NCBI GenBank assembly: GCA_018820275.1
Contig: JAHJOO010000066.1
Location: forward strand, 1 to 64,000
Direction of reading: 5' to 3'
Length of the DNA: 64,000 nucleotides
Source: Alphaproteobacteria bacterium
GTDB lineage: Bacteria; Pseudomonadota; Alphaproteobacteria; Caulobacterales; Caulobacteraceae
Position numbers and translations under genes: made by a program. Under the pieces are notes generated by a model that was given only the letters and a program-made list of their open reading frames with translations, was not told where the DNA came from and did no database searches. Shown here in pieces: positions 63,795 through 64,000 of this stretch (position 1 is its first letter; every line of letters begins with the position of its first letter).

Positions 63795-64000
63795 TCAGCG
63801 CTTGTCGTGGTCATCCGTCGGGGACGGCGCGCCCGGCATGGGTGGAACGGGTCCCGGAGGCGCGTCGGGGTGCAGTTCCGGCACGTCGACGATGCCGCGG
63901 CCCACGTGGCTCTTGTGGACCCCGTACAGGAAGTAGATCACCAGGCCGATGCCGCCCCAGATCGGCAGCACCATCTTGGCGTCGTGCGGCAGGTTCCAGA
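63795..64000 (-). CDS. APC family amino acid permease, C-terminal part
   Basis: Only the last 68 codons are in the window. They end a membrane helix (LPIWGGIGLVIYFLYG) and continue with HKSHVGRG, a pattern seen at the end of YhdG-type cationic amino acid permeases, then a Pro-rich tail ending DDHDKR. The start lies outside the window. Confidence 0.8.
   Translation of the reverse strand, partial: WNLPHDAKMVLPIWGGIGLVIYFLYGVHKSHVGRGIVDVPELHPDAPPGPVPPMPGAPSPTDDHDKR

Noticed and set aside
1-64000. CRISPR array, insertion sequence, prophage or genomic island
   Set aside because: No spaced direct repeats, transposase, integrase, phage genes or target-site duplications were seen; both tRNA genes have ordinary genes beside them.

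Overview
The window is a gap-poor, GC-rich (about 70% by eye) stretch of core chromosome from an alphaproteobacterium of the Caulobacterales, most likely Brevundimonas or a close relative. The clearest lineage marks are a PopZ polar organizer (56126-56707) beside valS, a PopA-like response regulator (27181-28512), the order dusB-ntrYX-dat-hfq-hflX-mazG, and the order rpsF-rpsR-rplI-dnaB-alr-radA-cvpA-purF. I see no phage, insertion sequence, integron, CRISPR array or island. No stretch over about 300 bases lacks a gene or RNA; the longest gaps are 53547-53712, 16082-16275, 28513-28700 and 12228-12400, and their signals are listed. Genus is inferred from family memory, not a database search.

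Layout. 1-3137 (+): tail of an upstream gene, bamB, der. 3155-12227 (-): a long conserved block for ribosomal proteins, replication helicase, cell-wall alanine racemase, RadA, CvpA and purine synthesis, ending in a VOC protein and an SDR; one small membrane-protein gene (7896-8273) lies on the other strand inside it. 12401-15106 (-): photolyase plus cyclopropane fatty acid synthase. 15221-19861 (+): kdsA, hldE, hldD and a DUF3089 protein, that is, Kdo and heptose supply for the lipopolysaccharide inner core. 19810-21894 (-): recG, facing sdhE-mfd (21980-25755, +). 25752-28512 (-): popA-like gene, then an ArsR-type regulator and an SRPBCC protein under a tandem operator. 28701-29603 (+) YihY membrane protein; 29572-30296 (-) cinA-tusA. 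30390-32663 (+) membrane-anchored spermidine-synthase-like protein. 32668-33819 (-) ispDF. 33912-41623 (+): MAPEG protein, dusB, ntrY, ntrX, D-amino acid transaminase, hfq, hflX. 41620-44514 (-): secreted unknown, mazG, GPH transporter. 44620-47372 (+): M15 peptidase, HExxH protein, wrbA, DOPA dioxygenase-like. 47369-51037 (-): pyrB with a catalytically degenerate pyrC, AEC transporter, ruvX. 51111-53455 (+): lipoprotein, gatC, gatA. tRNA-Cys (-). 53713-60270 (+): isoaspartyl-methyltransferase-like protein, TolC, PopZ, ValRS, TlyA. 60412-60993 (-) glycine-zipper protein; 61137-62387 (+) RNA uridine methyltransferase; 62417-63487 (-) radical SAM protein; tRNA-Leu (-); end of an amino acid permease (-).

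How the genes work together. Many neighbours overlap by 1 or 4 bases (TGATG, ATGA or GTGA), so translational coupling is common. Envelope construction recurs: BamB, Alr, KdsA/HldE/HldD, TolC, the M15 peptidase, CFA synthase. DNA repair is also rich: RecG, Mfd, RadA, photolyase, RuvX. Two Caulobacterales cell-cycle proteins, PopA-like and PopZ, are present but about 28 kb apart.

I found no wholly new system. The points most worth a second look are several paralogues that keep a fold but have lost catalytic residues (PopA GGDEF, PyrC, DUF3089, PCMT-like), NtrX without a GAFTGA loop in a locus that lacks ntrBC, and several clean palindromes: a two-turn-spaced operator pair before the ArsR gene, a 9-bp inverted repeat before ntrY, a 15-bp palindrome before the PCMT-tolC pair, and leader hairpins before rpsF and valS.
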